From: a virus | IMG/VR virus record: IMGVR_UViG_3300017917_001969 | Span: 1 to 41,540 of that record | DNA: 41,540 bases | Reading direction: 5' to 3' (one strand) | In this document: piece by piece, positions 27,222 to 34,863 of the stretch | Layout of the letters: the number at the start of each line of letters is the position of its first letter | Numbering within the stretch: the first letter of the stretch is position 1 | The notes under the pieces: generated by a model | The model's input: only the letters and a program-made list of their open reading frames with translations | Database searches by the model: none | Told to the model about the DNA's origin: nothing | Translations under genes and position numbers: made by a program

Positions 27222-28229
27222 ATGACATTTTTTAATCAAGCAGCCTGTTTTACAGACATTCACTTTGGTAACAGAAACAACAGTCGTCAGCATAATCAAG
27301 ATTGTGCAGACTTCGTTGATTGGTTTATTGCTAACAGCCGAGATTGCGACACTTGCATATTCTTAGGCGATTGGCATCACCATCGTGCAGGAGTGAATGT
27401 TACTACGCTAAACTATAGTGTAGAAAACGTTAAAAAGTTAAGTGAATCCTTTACTCGTGTTTATATGATTATGGGCAACCATGATCTATATTACCGTGAA
27501 AAGCGTGAACTCAACAGTTTACCGTATGCAGGTTTATTTCATAATGTTACACTAATCGAAGATATATTTGTGCAAGATGATGTTGCACTCATACCTTGGT
27601 TAGTAGGTGACGAGTGGAAACGGATTGAAAAATTAAAAGCTCGTTATATGTTTGGTCATTTCGAGTTGCCTCATTTTAAAATGAACGCAATGGTAGAAAT
27701 GCCAGATCATGGCGGGCTAAACACAACACACTTAACAAAACCAGATTACGTGTTTAGTGGTCATTTCCATAAGCGTCAGCATAGTGGTAATATTCATTAC
27801 TTAGGGTCTCCTTTCCCGCATAACTATGCTGACGCTTGGGACGATGATAGAGGAATGATGAAACTGCAATGGGGCGGAAAACCTGAGTATTTTAATTACG
27901 ATGGACCTCGTTATAGAACCACAGCCCTTAGTAGATTAATCGATACTCCTGATACAATTCTAAACAGCAAAACATATTGTCGTGCTACATTAGATGTTCC
28001 TATCAGTTACGAAGAAGCAACGTTTATTAAAGAAACATTTGCTTCGCAGTATCAGTTAAGAGAAATTAGTTTACTACCTAGTAAAAAAGAAGAACATACA
28101 CAAGAATGGCGAACAGTAGACGATATTGAAGTTGAAAACGTAGACAAAATTGTGTATAATAGTTTAAATGCAGTTGATAGCGATCTTATCGATAGGAAAA
28201 TGCTAATCGACATATATAATTCCTTATGA
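27222..28229 (+). CDS. 47: Recombination nuclease subunit gp47 (SbcD/Mre11 type)
   Basis: A 335-aa metallophosphoesterase with all main motifs: D12-I-H14 (FTDIHFG), G49-D50 (FLGDWHHH), G85-N-H-D88 (MGNHDLYY), GHFELPH near 147 and SGHFHKRQHSG near 185. These residues hold two metal ions. gp47 works with gp46 to resect DNA ends for recombination-dependent replication and host DNA breakdown. It overlaps gp46 by four bases (ATGA), so the two are made together. The ribosome binding site is weak (TAAAG). Confidence 0.93.
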   Translation: MTFFNQAACFTDIHFGNRNNSRQHNQDCADFVDWFIANSRDCDTCIFLGDWHHHRAGVNVTTLNYSVENVKKLSESFTRVYMIMGNHDLYYREKRELNSLPYAGLFHNVTLIEDIFVQDDVALIPWLVGDEWKRIEKLKARYMFGHFELPHFKMNAMVEMPDHGGLNTTHLTKPDYVFSGHFHKRQHSGNIHYLGSPFPHNYADAWDDDRGMMKLQWGGKPEYFNYDGPRYRTTALSRLIDTPDTILNSKTYCRATLDVPISYEEATFIKETFASQYQLREISLLPSKKEEHTQEWRTVDDIEVENVDKIVYNSLNAVDSDLIDRKMLIDIYNSL

Positions 28230-30007
28230 TTGTAATTAAAGACTTAACTATCAAAAACTTTATGAGTGTTGGTAATGTTACCCAAGCGGTAAGATTTAAC
28301 AAAAACGGACTAACACTAGTATTAGGTAACAACTTAGATTTAGGCGGCGACGGTTCTAGAAATGGAACAGGCAAAACTACGATAGTAAATGCACTATCGT
28401 ATGCGATGTATGGCAATGCCCTTACTAACATCCGTAAAGATAACCTAATCAACAAAACTAACAGCAAAGGTATGCTTGTAACACTTGACTTTGAAAAGGA
28501 CGGTGTTCCGTATCGTATTGAGCGTGGACGTAAACCAAATGTGTTCCGATTCCTAGTTAACAATCAAGATGTTAACAACGAAGAATCCGACGAAGCACAA
28601 GGTGAGAATCGTCAAACACAAGAAGTTGTTGAAAAGCTATTCGGTATGTCGCACGATATGTTTAAACACATCGTTGCGTTAAATACATATACAGAACCAT
28701 TCCTGAGTATGAAAGCAAACGATCAAAGAGCGATCATTGAACAATTACTTGGTATTACAATGCTTAGTGAGAAAGCAGAGGTTCTGAAAGAACAGCAAAG
28801 GCTCACTAAAGATGCAATCAAAGAAGAAGAATATCGCATTAAAGCAGTTGAAGAAGCAAATCAGCGGATTGAAAAAAGTATTGCTGATTTGGAAAGACGT
28901 CAACGATTGTGGCAGTCTAAAAAACTCGAGGATTTACAGAGTTTAAAAAACGCTATTTCAAAACTAGAAAAAATAGATATCGAAAACGAATTAGCTGCAC
29001 ATGTTGCACTAACTGCGTATCTAGAAAAGAAACAACAGATTCAAACACTTGAATCTGAAGTTAATAGACTTACTGTAAACATTAACAAAGAACAATCACG
29101 TCTAGACAAAGCATCTAAAGACCTCACTGCAACACTTGAACATAAGTGTTATGCATGTGGTCAAGAATTGCATGACGAGCAACACGACAAAATTTTAGAA
29201 ACAAAAAAGGCAGCAGTTGCTGAATGCGAGAAGCTGATCGAAACTGATATCGAGACAAGACATGCGTATCAGATGGGATTACAAGAATTAGGTCCGCTGG
29301 GAACAATGCCAGTGACACACTACAACACAGCGCAAGAAGCATATCAGCATCAAAGTAAATTAGAATCATTGCGTTTACAGTATGACACAAAAGAAAATGA
29401 AGCAGATACATACCAGGAACAAATTAATGCACTTAAAGAAACTGGTTTGCAATCAGCCGACTGGAATGTTATTAACGATTTAACACGACTCAAAGAGCAT
29501 CAAGACTTTCTTTACAAGTTGTTAACAAATAAAGACAGTTTTATACGTAAACGCATCATTGAACAAAACTTAACATATCTCAATAGCCGTCTTGCATATT
29601 ATCTTACTAAACTAGGACTACCTCATGAAGTTCAGTTTATCAGTGATTTGTCTGTAGAAATTACAGAACTAGGCAGAGAATTAGATTTTGATAACTTAAG
29701 TCGTGGAGAGCGAAATAGACTTATATTAGGTCTAAGCTGGGCATTTAGGGATGTCTTTGAAACTATGAATACTCCATTGAATTTTATGGCAATCGACGAA
29801 CTTATCGACAGCGGGATGGACACCAATGGTGTGGATAATGCGCTAGGTGTTCTGAAAAAGATCGAACGTGAACGTAATAAGAATATTTTTCTTATCTCGC
29901 ACAGAGATGAATTACAAGGTCGTGTTAATACAATTCTGCAAGTCATTAAGCAAGACGGTTTTACAACGTTTAGCATTGACACGGAGTTTGTTGATGGAGT
30001 TAAATAA
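28226..30007 (+). CDS. 46: Recombination ATPase subunit gp46 (SbcC/Rad50 type)
   Basis: A 593-aa SMC-like ATPase. Walker A is GSRNGTGKTT (K50). Two coiled-coil arms flank a zinc hook, CYACGQ, at C308 and C311. The ABC signature LSRGERNRLILGLSWAF comes near the C-terminus, followed by Walker B, NFMAIDELID, and the H-loop (FLISHRDEL). It binds gp47, which supplies the nuclease. Length is close to T4 gp46 (560 aa). It overlaps gp47 by ATGA. Confidence 0.95.
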   Translation: MIVIKDLTIKNFMSVGNVTQAVRFNKNGLTLVLGNNLDLGGDGSRNGTGKTTIVNALSYAMYGNALTNIRKDNLINKTNSKGMLVTLDFEKDGVPYRIERGRKPNVFRFLVNNQDVNNEESDEAQGENRQTQEVVEKLFGMSHDMFKHIVALNTYTEPFLSMKANDQRAIIEQLLGITMLSEKAEVLKEQQRLTKDAIKEEEYRIKAVEEANQRIEKSIADLERRQRLWQSKKLEDLQSLKNAISKLEKIDIENELAAHVALTAYLEKKQQIQTLESEVNRLTVNINKEQSRLDKASKDLTATLEHKCYACGQELHDEQHDKILETKKAAVAECEKLIETDIETRHAYQMGLQELGPLGTMPVTHYNTAQEAYQHQSKLESLRLQYDTKENEADTYQEQINALKETGLQSADWNVINDLTRLKEHQDFLYKLLTNKDSFIRKRIIEQNLTYLNSRLAYYLTKLGLPHEVQFISDLSVEITELGRELDFDNLSRGERNRLILGLSWAFRDVFETMNTPLNFMAIDELIDSGMDTNGVDNALGVLKKIERERNKNIFLISHRDELQGRVNTILQVIKQDGFTTFSIDTEFVDGVK

Positions 30008-30011
30008 ACAT

Positions 30012-30185
30012 ATGTATATGTGGTTAGCAGAACAAGTCAACGGTCCCATGATACACGAAAGTCCGGACGGTGGTAAAACTATCCGCAGTAGACCAAGTTC
30101 TGAACACCCAGTTCAATTGTTAGCGAAGGGAACTATCCCGATCGACATTTGGTATAAAATTTTTAAGGGTAAACATGACTATTAA
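30012..30185 (+). CDS. Very small protein of unknown function, copy A of a shared motif
   Basis: A 57-aa frame starting at ATG 30012 (MYMWLAEQVNG), just after the gp46 stop; GGAG lies 11 bases upstream. An alternative ATG at 29994 would overlap gp46 by 14 bases. The C-terminus, LLAKGTIPIDIWYKIFKG, resembles the end of the next small protein (LKDEGRLPHDVWALMFNNG). Both have the pattern L-x3-G-x-[IL]-P-x-D-[IV]-W-x2-[IM]-F. It overlaps the next start by 11 bases. No known family is seen. Confidence 0.6.
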   Translation: MYMWLAEQVNGPMIHESPDGGKTIRSRPSSEHPVQLLAKGTIPIDIWYKIFKGKHDY

Positions 30186-30444
30186 TTCTTCAGTTTTAAA
30201 CAATTACAACTACAACGGATACAGCAACATTTCATCTATGGGAGATACTGTAACTGTTACTACTACCTCGCCGTCATACAGCAATCATGTGTATACAGTA
30301 GACACCGGTTTAGTGGGAGGCTACAGTTTAAAATCGGCAGCAGGAATATACGAACCTGAAAAGCGTCATCATCTTAAAGATGAAGGCAGACTACCACACG
30401 ATGTATGGGCGTTGATGTTTAATAACGGCGTATTGAATGACTAA
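30175..30444 (+). CDS. Small protein of unknown function, copy B of a shared motif
   Basis: An 89-aa protein with AAGGG before its ATG. The N-terminal 50 residues are Ser/Thr/Asn-rich (MTINSSVLNNYNYNGYSN, then TVTVTTTSPSYSN). The C-terminal 25 carry the motif shared with the preceding 57-aa protein (EGRLPHDVWALMF). Its stop overlaps the start of the phosphatase gene by eight bases. Function is unknown. The overlap chain gp46-A-B-phosphatase suggests coordinated translation. Confidence 0.65.
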   Translation: MTINSSVLNNYNYNGYSNISSMGDTVTVTTTSPSYSNHVYTVDTGLVGGYSLKSAAGIYEPEKRHHLKDEGRLPHDVWALMFNNGVLND

Positions 30445-31132
30445 TTTTGTCTTTGATGTCGACGGAACATTAACAGATTCTCGAAAATCAATTGACACAA
30501 CATTTAAAGACTTTATGCTAGATTTTACAAGGATGCATACTTGTTATATTTGCACAGGGTCTGACAGGCAAAAGACAATAGAACAAATAGGCGAAGATCT
30601 TACTAATCAATTTGAATTGGCATTTCACTGCAGCGGCAATTTAATTTATAAAAGCAACATCGAAGTATATAAAAATCTCTGGGCATTAACTAACAAAGAA
30701 ATAGAATTCTTATATCAGGCATTAGACAACATATATTATAGCGAAAAAACTGGCAATCACGTTGAGGAAAGATTAGGCACTGTTAATTTTAGTATTGTAG
30801 GCAGAAATGCGTCACACGATCAACGTCAACGATACGTAAAATGGGATAATGAAACAAAGGCTCGTGAAATTATAGCTGAACAATTTAATACTTTATTCGA
30901 AGAATCGCAGGCAGTTGTAGGCGGTGAAACTAGTATTGATATCTTTAAAAAAGGCTGTGATAAATCTCAAATAAAAAAATACATAGAAGGTGAAACAATT
31001 TACTTTGGTGATAGATGTTATCCTGGCGGTAACGATTATGCTATAAGTATGTTGTGCGACAAGTTCTACCAGATTGATAACGGTTGGAAACAAACATTTT
31101 CTATTCTTAAAGAATACCATAATAAACACTAG
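30437..31132 (+). CDS. Phosphomannomutase-like HAD phosphatase
   Basis: A 231-aa HAD protein. Motif I is FDVDGTLT (D7, D9), with T40-G-S in CTGSDRQKTIEQIG. The segment VNFSIVGRNAS...QRQRY, then IDIFKKGCDKSQI with the motif III Lys, and YFGDRCYPGGNDY with motif IV Asp, match the eukaryote-type phosphomannomutase/Cof-like subfamily rather than general HAD enzymes. The family interconverts mannose-6-phosphate and mannose-1-phosphate, the precursor of GDP-mannose. A phosphatase role is also possible. It lies in the gp55-gp46 operon, not beside the glycosyltransferase genes. Confidence 0.7.
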   Translation: MTNFVFDVDGTLTDSRKSIDTTFKDFMLDFTRMHTCYICTGSDRQKTIEQIGEDLTNQFELAFHCSGNLIYKSNIEVYKNLWALTNKEIEFLYQALDNIYYSEKTGNHVEERLGTVNFSIVGRNASHDQRQRYVKWDNETKAREIIAEQFNTLFEESQAVVGGETSIDIFKKGCDKSQIKKYIEGETIYFGDRCYPGGNDYAISMLCDKFYQIDNGWKQTFSILKEYHNKH

Positions 31133-31165
31133 TTTTATGAGGTTGATTGATATATATAGTATAAG

Positions 31166-31606
31166 ATGATTTGGACGTATAAAGGTAATACTGTTGAAGA
31201 AATTCCAGAAGGCTATATGGGCTTTGTTTACCTTATCACAAATCTAACAAATGGCAAGCGTTACATTGGCAAAAAGCTAGCAAATTTTAAAAAATCTAGA
31301 CCACCTTTAAAAGGCAAAAAGAATCGTAGGCGATATACTGTAGAAAGTGATTGGCGTGACTATTGGGGCTCCAGTGACAAACTACAAGCAGACGTTTTAG
31401 AATTAGGCACAGAAAATTTTACAAGAGAAATATTATATTTTTGCACCAGTAAGGCTGAATTAAGTTACTTAGAGGCTCGTGAACAGTTTGAACGTAAAGT
31501 TCTAGAAACTGATGATTATTATAATGGCATCATTGATGTCCGTGTTGGCAAATCTAAGGCTCTATTAGAATCTCTGCAAAATCAAAAAGACATACCCTCC
31601 ATATAA
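31166..31606 (+). CDS. GIY-YIG family endonuclease
   Basis: A 146-aa protein with the GIY-YIG core at the N-terminus: GFVYLITNLTNGKRYIGKK (about 19-37). A basic Arg/Lys-rich stretch (KKSRPPLKGKKNRRRY) follows, then a Glu in the expected helix (SYLEAREQF) and an Asn near the end (YYNGI), as in active enzymes of this fold. There is no separate DNA-binding domain beyond it, so it resembles short free-standing phage nucleases. It is the last gene of the rightward operon and is followed immediately by the GC-rich, structured intergenic region. Confidence 0.75.
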   Translation: MIWTYKGNTVEEIPEGYMGFVYLITNLTNGKRYIGKKLANFKKSRPPLKGKKNRRRYTVESDWRDYWGSSDKLQADVLELGTENFTREILYFCTSKAELSYLEAREQFERKVLETDDYYNGIIDVRVGKSKALLESLQNQKDIPSI

Positions 31607-31900
31607 AAGCATTGAGGAGGCGGCACTAGGTGTTTAGCCAACGGATCTTGCTGAGGGAAACAAACCAAATGAGTGGGCTCTCCTGTGCCATTGGATCCCA
31701 CGGATAGCCGATACTGTAGACGTTATTGCAGTCGGTGTTTCTGCGTTGTAAGCAGTGTGTAAAGGGGTATCGCACAACCGCCTCTGCCTGTATAAGGTTG
31801 CACTATAACGTTGCGCTAGTGGACGATGGGTAATACCTTGTTCGGTCGCATTTAGCTGTAACAAGCTAAGTGCGACTGAAACTCCAGGTAATATATAATC
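31607..31900 (+). ncRNA. Candidate structured RNA in the convergent intergenic region
   Basis: There is no credible gene here. By hand count GC is about 50% over 31621-31860, against about 33% in the following 60 bases. A nested fold is possible: 31617-31623 with 31778-31784 (GAGGCGG/CCGCCTC) closes a junction containing 31673-31677/31697-31701 (GTGGG/CCCAC), and 31709-31714/31767-31772 (CGATAC/GTATCG) over a CTGC/GCAG hairpin at 31741-31755. Then come 31792-31798/31835-31841 around CACTA/TAGTG, and a 13-bp hairpin 31845-31857/31864-31876 with loop GTAACA. I do not recognise tRNA, tmRNA, RNase P or group I intron features. The strand is not settled. It could also be the 3' end of the gp26 transcript. 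Confidence 0.55.
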
Positions 31901-31933
31901 ATAAAAGATTATAAAAAAAATAATTCAATCGAG

Positions 31934-31990
31934 CGATTAAGCGAAGATTGATGATTAGCGTAGCTAATCGAATAGTATATAAAATACTAT
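31934..31990. other. Small inverted repeats at the end of the gp26 transcript
   Basis: Two short perfect hairpins lie between the RNA candidate and the leftward gp26 cassette: GATTAGC/GCTAATC with a three-base loop (31953-31969), and ATAGTAT/ATACTAT with loop ATAAA (31972-31990) touching the stop of the small ORF. Neither is followed by a clear T-run on either strand, so a classical terminator is not certain. They may protect or end the convergent transcripts. Confidence 0.4.
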
Positions 31991-32178
31991 CAGAACATAG
32001 TTGTTGATATACCTTTAGCTTTATCTAATGCTTGTTTTTCTTTTTCATTTTTATCAATTATTGTTTGTGTGATTTCTTTAAGATAACTTAAAGGAACATT
32101 CCAAAGTTCTGATATTTTAAATGCTCCGCTAGAATATAAGACAATGTCGAATACTTCTTTACGTAGTCCTTTAGCCAT
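31990..32178 (-). CDS. gp51-like assembly domain, probably made only as a frameshift fusion to gp26
   Basis: A 62-aa frame (MAKGLRKEVFDIVLYSSGAF) that resembles the small protein found behind gp26 in marine T4-like phages, with the pattern Y-S-x-G-x-F...L-x-x-[MV]-P. The ATG at 32178 has no proper ribosome binding site. The same frame stays open upstream through HSEIAATNDVAKVILNYEK to the nine-T run in gp26, with the first stop at 32253. So the natural product is probably a -1 frameshift fusion of 276 gp26 residues and 82 residues from this frame (358 aa). In T4, gp26 and gp51 act in baseplate hub assembly. The gp51 name is by analogy only. Confidence 0.55.
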   Translation of the reverse strand: MAKGLRKEVFDIVLYSSGAFKISELWNVPLSYLKEITQTIIDKNEKEKQALDKAKGISTTMF

Positions 32179-32202
32179 CTTTTCATAATTTAAGATAACT
32201 TT

Positions 32203-32250
32203 AGCAACATCATTTGTTGCTGCTATTTCGGAGTGAAAAAAAAAGTAGGG
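32203..32250 (-). promoter_or_regulatory. Probable -1 programmed frameshift site (T9 run and hairpin)
   Basis: Nine T residues on the minus strand (32244-32236) lie in gp26 codons ACT TTT TTT TTC. A one-base backward slip enters the frame of the 31990-32178 ORF. That frame has a stop at 32253-32251 and gp26 ends at 32225-32223, so the shift can only happen in a 26-base window (32250-32225) that contains the run. A perfect 7-bp hairpin, AGCAACA/TGTTGCT with loop AATGA (32221-32203), starts 14 bases after the run. RNA polymerase slippage on T9 is an alternative mechanism. Confidence 0.65.
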
Positions 32251-33065
32251 TTAAATTCAACACTTGCATCGAATGTATGATTGCATAACTCGTTGCTGCA
32301 TGTGAATGTATGCGTTCTTGGGATACCGCTTACATTTAAATGTTCGCCGGCTTTTTTAATTCTTTCGTTACTTTTTAAATCTAAATTTTGAACCCATTGA
32401 AGTATATCTTTGTATTCGGTAACTACTTTCCCGTCTGGTGTTGTTACTGACTCGATCATATCTGCAATTACTGCTAGGTTTGCAGCCGCAATGCGATTTA
32501 AACTATTTTCGACTAATTTTTTAGAATTTTCAAAATCATTTTTAGCTTCTAACTCGACTATAGTTTTTCTAAGTCTAGCTACTTCCACACTTTCTATACT
32601 CGATGCTGTCATGACTGCTAGTGTGTTTGGTTTTAATTTAAGTTTTAGATTTTTAATCTCAATTTCAACATCATCGTTTATAGTTTTTATTTTACTCAAC
32701 ATTGTTGGTATGTCTATTGAGTAGTCTGTTATTTCATTACAGTTTGGACATTTAACTGAAACATCCATGTCTTTACCTTGCGTAACTGCTCGTGTTGCAA
32801 CTAGAATTGCATCAACGTCGGGTATAGCAACATCGTAAGGGTTTTCGATATCAGGTGCTACACTTTGAATAACAACAAATAGAGATTCACCGTTATATAA
32901 ACTGTCTGGGACCTTTAATATCATTTCATCTTTTGTAGTCATAGGCATTATGCCTATTTCTCCTGACACAGATAATTTTGGTTTTGTTTTATACCATCTG
33001 CCACCGGATGGCAATTTAATGTATATTTCCTTGTTTCTGTAATAATTCTCTAACGGATTGCTCAT
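32223..33065 (-). CDS. 26: Baseplate hub assembly protein gp26
   Basis: A 280-aa protein of the T4 gp26 (T4 baseplate) family: IYIKLPSGGRWYKTKPK, then IMPMTTKDEMILKVPDSLYNG and a VDAILVATRAVTQG segment. It has a zinc-ribbon-like set of cysteines: C106-P-N-C109 and C256...C261 near the end. T4 gp26 (208 aa) is shorter. The gene is transcribed away from the tape-measure gene from the inward-facing late promoters at 33076-33102. Its last codons contain the T9 run described in the frameshift entry, giving either this 280-aa form or a longer fusion. Confidence 0.85.
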   Translation of the reverse strand: MSNPLENYYRNKEIYIKLPSGGRWYKTKPKLSVSGEIGIMPMTTKDEMILKVPDSLYNGESLFVVIQSVAPDIENPYDVAIPDVDAILVATRAVTQGKDMDVSVKCPNCNEITDYSIDIPTMLSKIKTINDDVEIEIKNLKLKLKPNTLAVMTASSIESVEVARLRKTIVELEAKNDFENSKKLVENSLNRIAAANLAVIADMIESVTTPDGKVVTEYKDILQWVQNLDLKSNERIKKAGEHLNVSGIPRTHTFTCSNELCNHTFDASVEFNPTFFFTPK

Positions 33066-33075
33066 ATTTAAAACC

Positions 33076-33083
33076 TATAAATA
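33076..33083 (+). promoter_or_regulatory. Late promoter octamer TATAAATA for the tape-measure gene
   Basis: Exact T4 late octamer on the plus strand. Its predicted start is near 33089, giving a 33-base leader for the gene at 33122. It faces the leftward octamer at 33095-33102, whose predicted start falls on the same base. Confidence 0.65.
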
Positions 33084-33094
33084 GTATATATATG

Positions 33095-33102
33095 TATTTA
33101 TC
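33095..33102 (-). promoter_or_regulatory. Late-type octamer GATAAATA for gp26
   Basis: One base off the T4 late octamer on the minus strand, start near 33089, with a 24-base leader before the gp26 ATG at 33065. It points towards the rightward octamer, so the two cannot be opened at once. Confidence 0.5.
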
Positions 33103-33121
33103 TGAATAAAGTGAGTAGTTA

Positions 33122-34828
33122 ATGGCAATAATTAATATACCAGTCGGGGGTGTTGCAGTCGGTATTGAAATACCTGATTTTGCAATGGAATATACTTCCC
33201 AGCAAATGTTGTCTGAATTGAAACAACAAACTGCTATACTTCAAACAGGAACACAAGCGCAAGTAACAGCGTTAAACAACCTGTCGGGCGGCGGAACGTC
33301 TGGAAGATTATCATCGGCAGCGGCATCTAATGCAAACAATAATCAAGTTTCCGGAATCAATCGTCTTTTTACTGGTATAGAAGCTGGGTTTCAACAATTA
33401 ATAGCTAATGCAGGATTACAAGAAGCAGTTGAGAAAATGTTTGCTGGTTTTGGTATGGAACGTTTTGGGGCAGCGTTAGGGACTGTTGTAGGAATAGTAG
33501 AACAAACGGCCGAAAGTATGGGAAAACTCGGAAGAATTGGTGCTAATGCAGGAATGTCCTTGATTGATTTAAGAGATAAAGCGGCAAAAGTTGGTTTAGG
33601 ACTAGAACAAGTAACTGCATTTGTTAGCACATTCGGGACAACAATTACAAGTTTAGGTAAAAATTCTACTGAGGGAACACACAGACTACTTGAGTTTGTC
33701 AGTGAGCTACGAACAGCTACAAAAGATGTTGGTTATTTTGGCATGTCTTCTACAGAGATGACACAGTATATGATAGACGAGTTAGAAATACGTCGACAGT
33801 TAAATGATACTATGACAATGCAAAATCTTAATGCTCAACAAGTGTCAACTGCATTAAGAGAACAATATATGCAGCAAATGGCAGTAGCAAGATTAACAGG
33901 TCAAGACGTTCACGCTCGGATAAGAGCAAGAATGGATGCTGACCGAGACGTTAATTATGCGGCTGCAATGGCAGGCCTAGATGAACGACAAAAAAGAGCT
34001 GCTGATGCAGCAGCATCAGCATTATCTGAACTAGGCCCAGCTGTGCAAGAAATGATGCGAAAAGCAATGACAAATCAGTTTTTAGGTATGCCTGCGCCTG
34101 TAAATAACGAAGGATTTGCAGAATTTGCAGGCGTTACTCAAGGTATAACAGGTCTAGATATGATTGGCCTGGTTCAACAAGTTGTAGCTGCTTCTAATTC
34201 AGGAGATGCTGAAATGGCTCAGGCATTGATAAGTCAGATGGCTATAGGGTTTGACAACATGACTCAAGAACAAAAAAGACAATTAGGGGTTCTTAGTGCA
34301 GGCGGCGGAGTAGAAGGTGCTACTATGGCATTAACTGTAGCGATGCAAGCTACACCTCCTGTGGTAGATGCAATGAACGCATCACTTAGTGAACTCATTG
34401 ACGCATTCAGAACAGCAGCATCAGAAATAAGTTCAGCAGGTAATATGAGGATAGCAGGATTTAAACAAGATTCAGAGGTAATGATACAACAATTACAAGC
34501 ATCTTTGTTCAATACTATATTAGGTGCTACCGGAACTAGTGCGTTGAATGAAACACAAAGTATGGACGCATTAATGAAAGTAATGGAACTGGGAGTAAAC
34601 TCTACTGCAGGGATGCAAGAAGTAACCCGGCAAATAGGTGAAATAATGTCAGTGGTGCGTGAAGGTGCAACTACGGCGTTGGAAGAATTAACACCTGATG
34701 AAATTGGTCAAGGTGTCAGGAATGCATTGAGTGATTTTTTTGCACAAACATCACAAAATATTGCAGATAACAGAGCTATAATGGCAGCACTACTAGATGA
34801 GATACGCCGTAATGGTATATTCCAATAA
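33122..34828 (+). CDS. Probable tape-measure protein (gp29-like)
   Basis: A 568-aa, largely helical protein, rich in Ala, Gln, Met and Gly, with long heptad-like helices and a short hydrophobic helix near 115-127 (FGAALGTVVGIVE). Its length is close to T4 gp29 (590 aa), which sets tail length and forms part of the hub. It lies next to the gp26 chaperone-type cassette, as tape-measure genes usually do, though on the other strand. Tape-measure sequences diverge fast, so the call rests on size, composition and context. Confidence 0.6.
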   Translation: MAIINIPVGGVAVGIEIPDFAMEYTSQQMLSELKQQTAILQTGTQAQVTALNNLSGGGTSGRLSSAAASNANNNQVSGINRLFTGIEAGFQQLIANAGLQEAVEKMFAGFGMERFGAALGTVVGIVEQTAESMGKLGRIGANAGMSLIDLRDKAAKVGLGLEQVTAFVSTFGTTITSLGKNSTEGTHRLLEFVSELRTATKDVGYFGMSSTEMTQYMIDELEIRRQLNDTMTMQNLNAQQVSTALREQYMQQMAVARLTGQDVHARIRARMDADRDVNYAAAMAGLDERQKRAADAAASALSELGPAVQEMMRKAMTNQFLGMPAPVNNEGFAEFAGVTQGITGLDMIGLVQQVVAASNSGDAEMAQALISQMAIGFDNMTQEQKRQLGVLSAGGGVEGATMALTVAMQATPPVVDAMNASLSELIDAFRTAASEISSAGNMRIAGFKQDSEVMIQQLQASLFNTILGATGTSALNETQSMDALMKVMELGVNSTAGMQEVTRQIGEIMSVVREGATTALEELTPDEIGQGVRNALSDFFAQTSQNIADNRAIMAALLDEIRRNGIFQ

Positions 34829-34836
34829 GATAAATA
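34829..34836 (+). promoter_or_regulatory. Late-type octamer GATAAATA before gp20
   Basis: Begins one base after the tape-measure stop. The predicted start near 34842 gives a 22-base leader before the portal ATG, which contains an AAAGAG ribosome binding site. Confidence 0.5.
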
Positions 34837-34863
34837 TACTACAAATAAAAGAGAATATAACAC

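Noticed and set aside
29868-30011. N-terminal part of a 105-aa frame overlapping gp46
   Set aside because: It runs within gp46 in another frame and has no ribosome binding site; the real small gene most likely starts at 30012.
31634-31864. A 76-aa minus-strand frame inside the intergenic RNA candidate
   Set aside because: No ribosome binding site, composition unlike the phage proteins (Arg/Thr/His-rich), and it follows from the GC-rich sequence lacking stops by chance.
31607-31900. Group I intron, tRNA, tmRNA or RNase P RNA in the intergenic region
   Set aside because: I could not find an acceptor stem with a GTTCRA T-loop, the conserved P7/S-type group I segments, or the conserved RNase P core strings.
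31894-31920. TATAATC/GATTATA hairpin as a terminator
   Set aside because: On plus it is followed by A residues and on minus the T-run comes before the stem, so it is not a rho-independent terminator in either direction.
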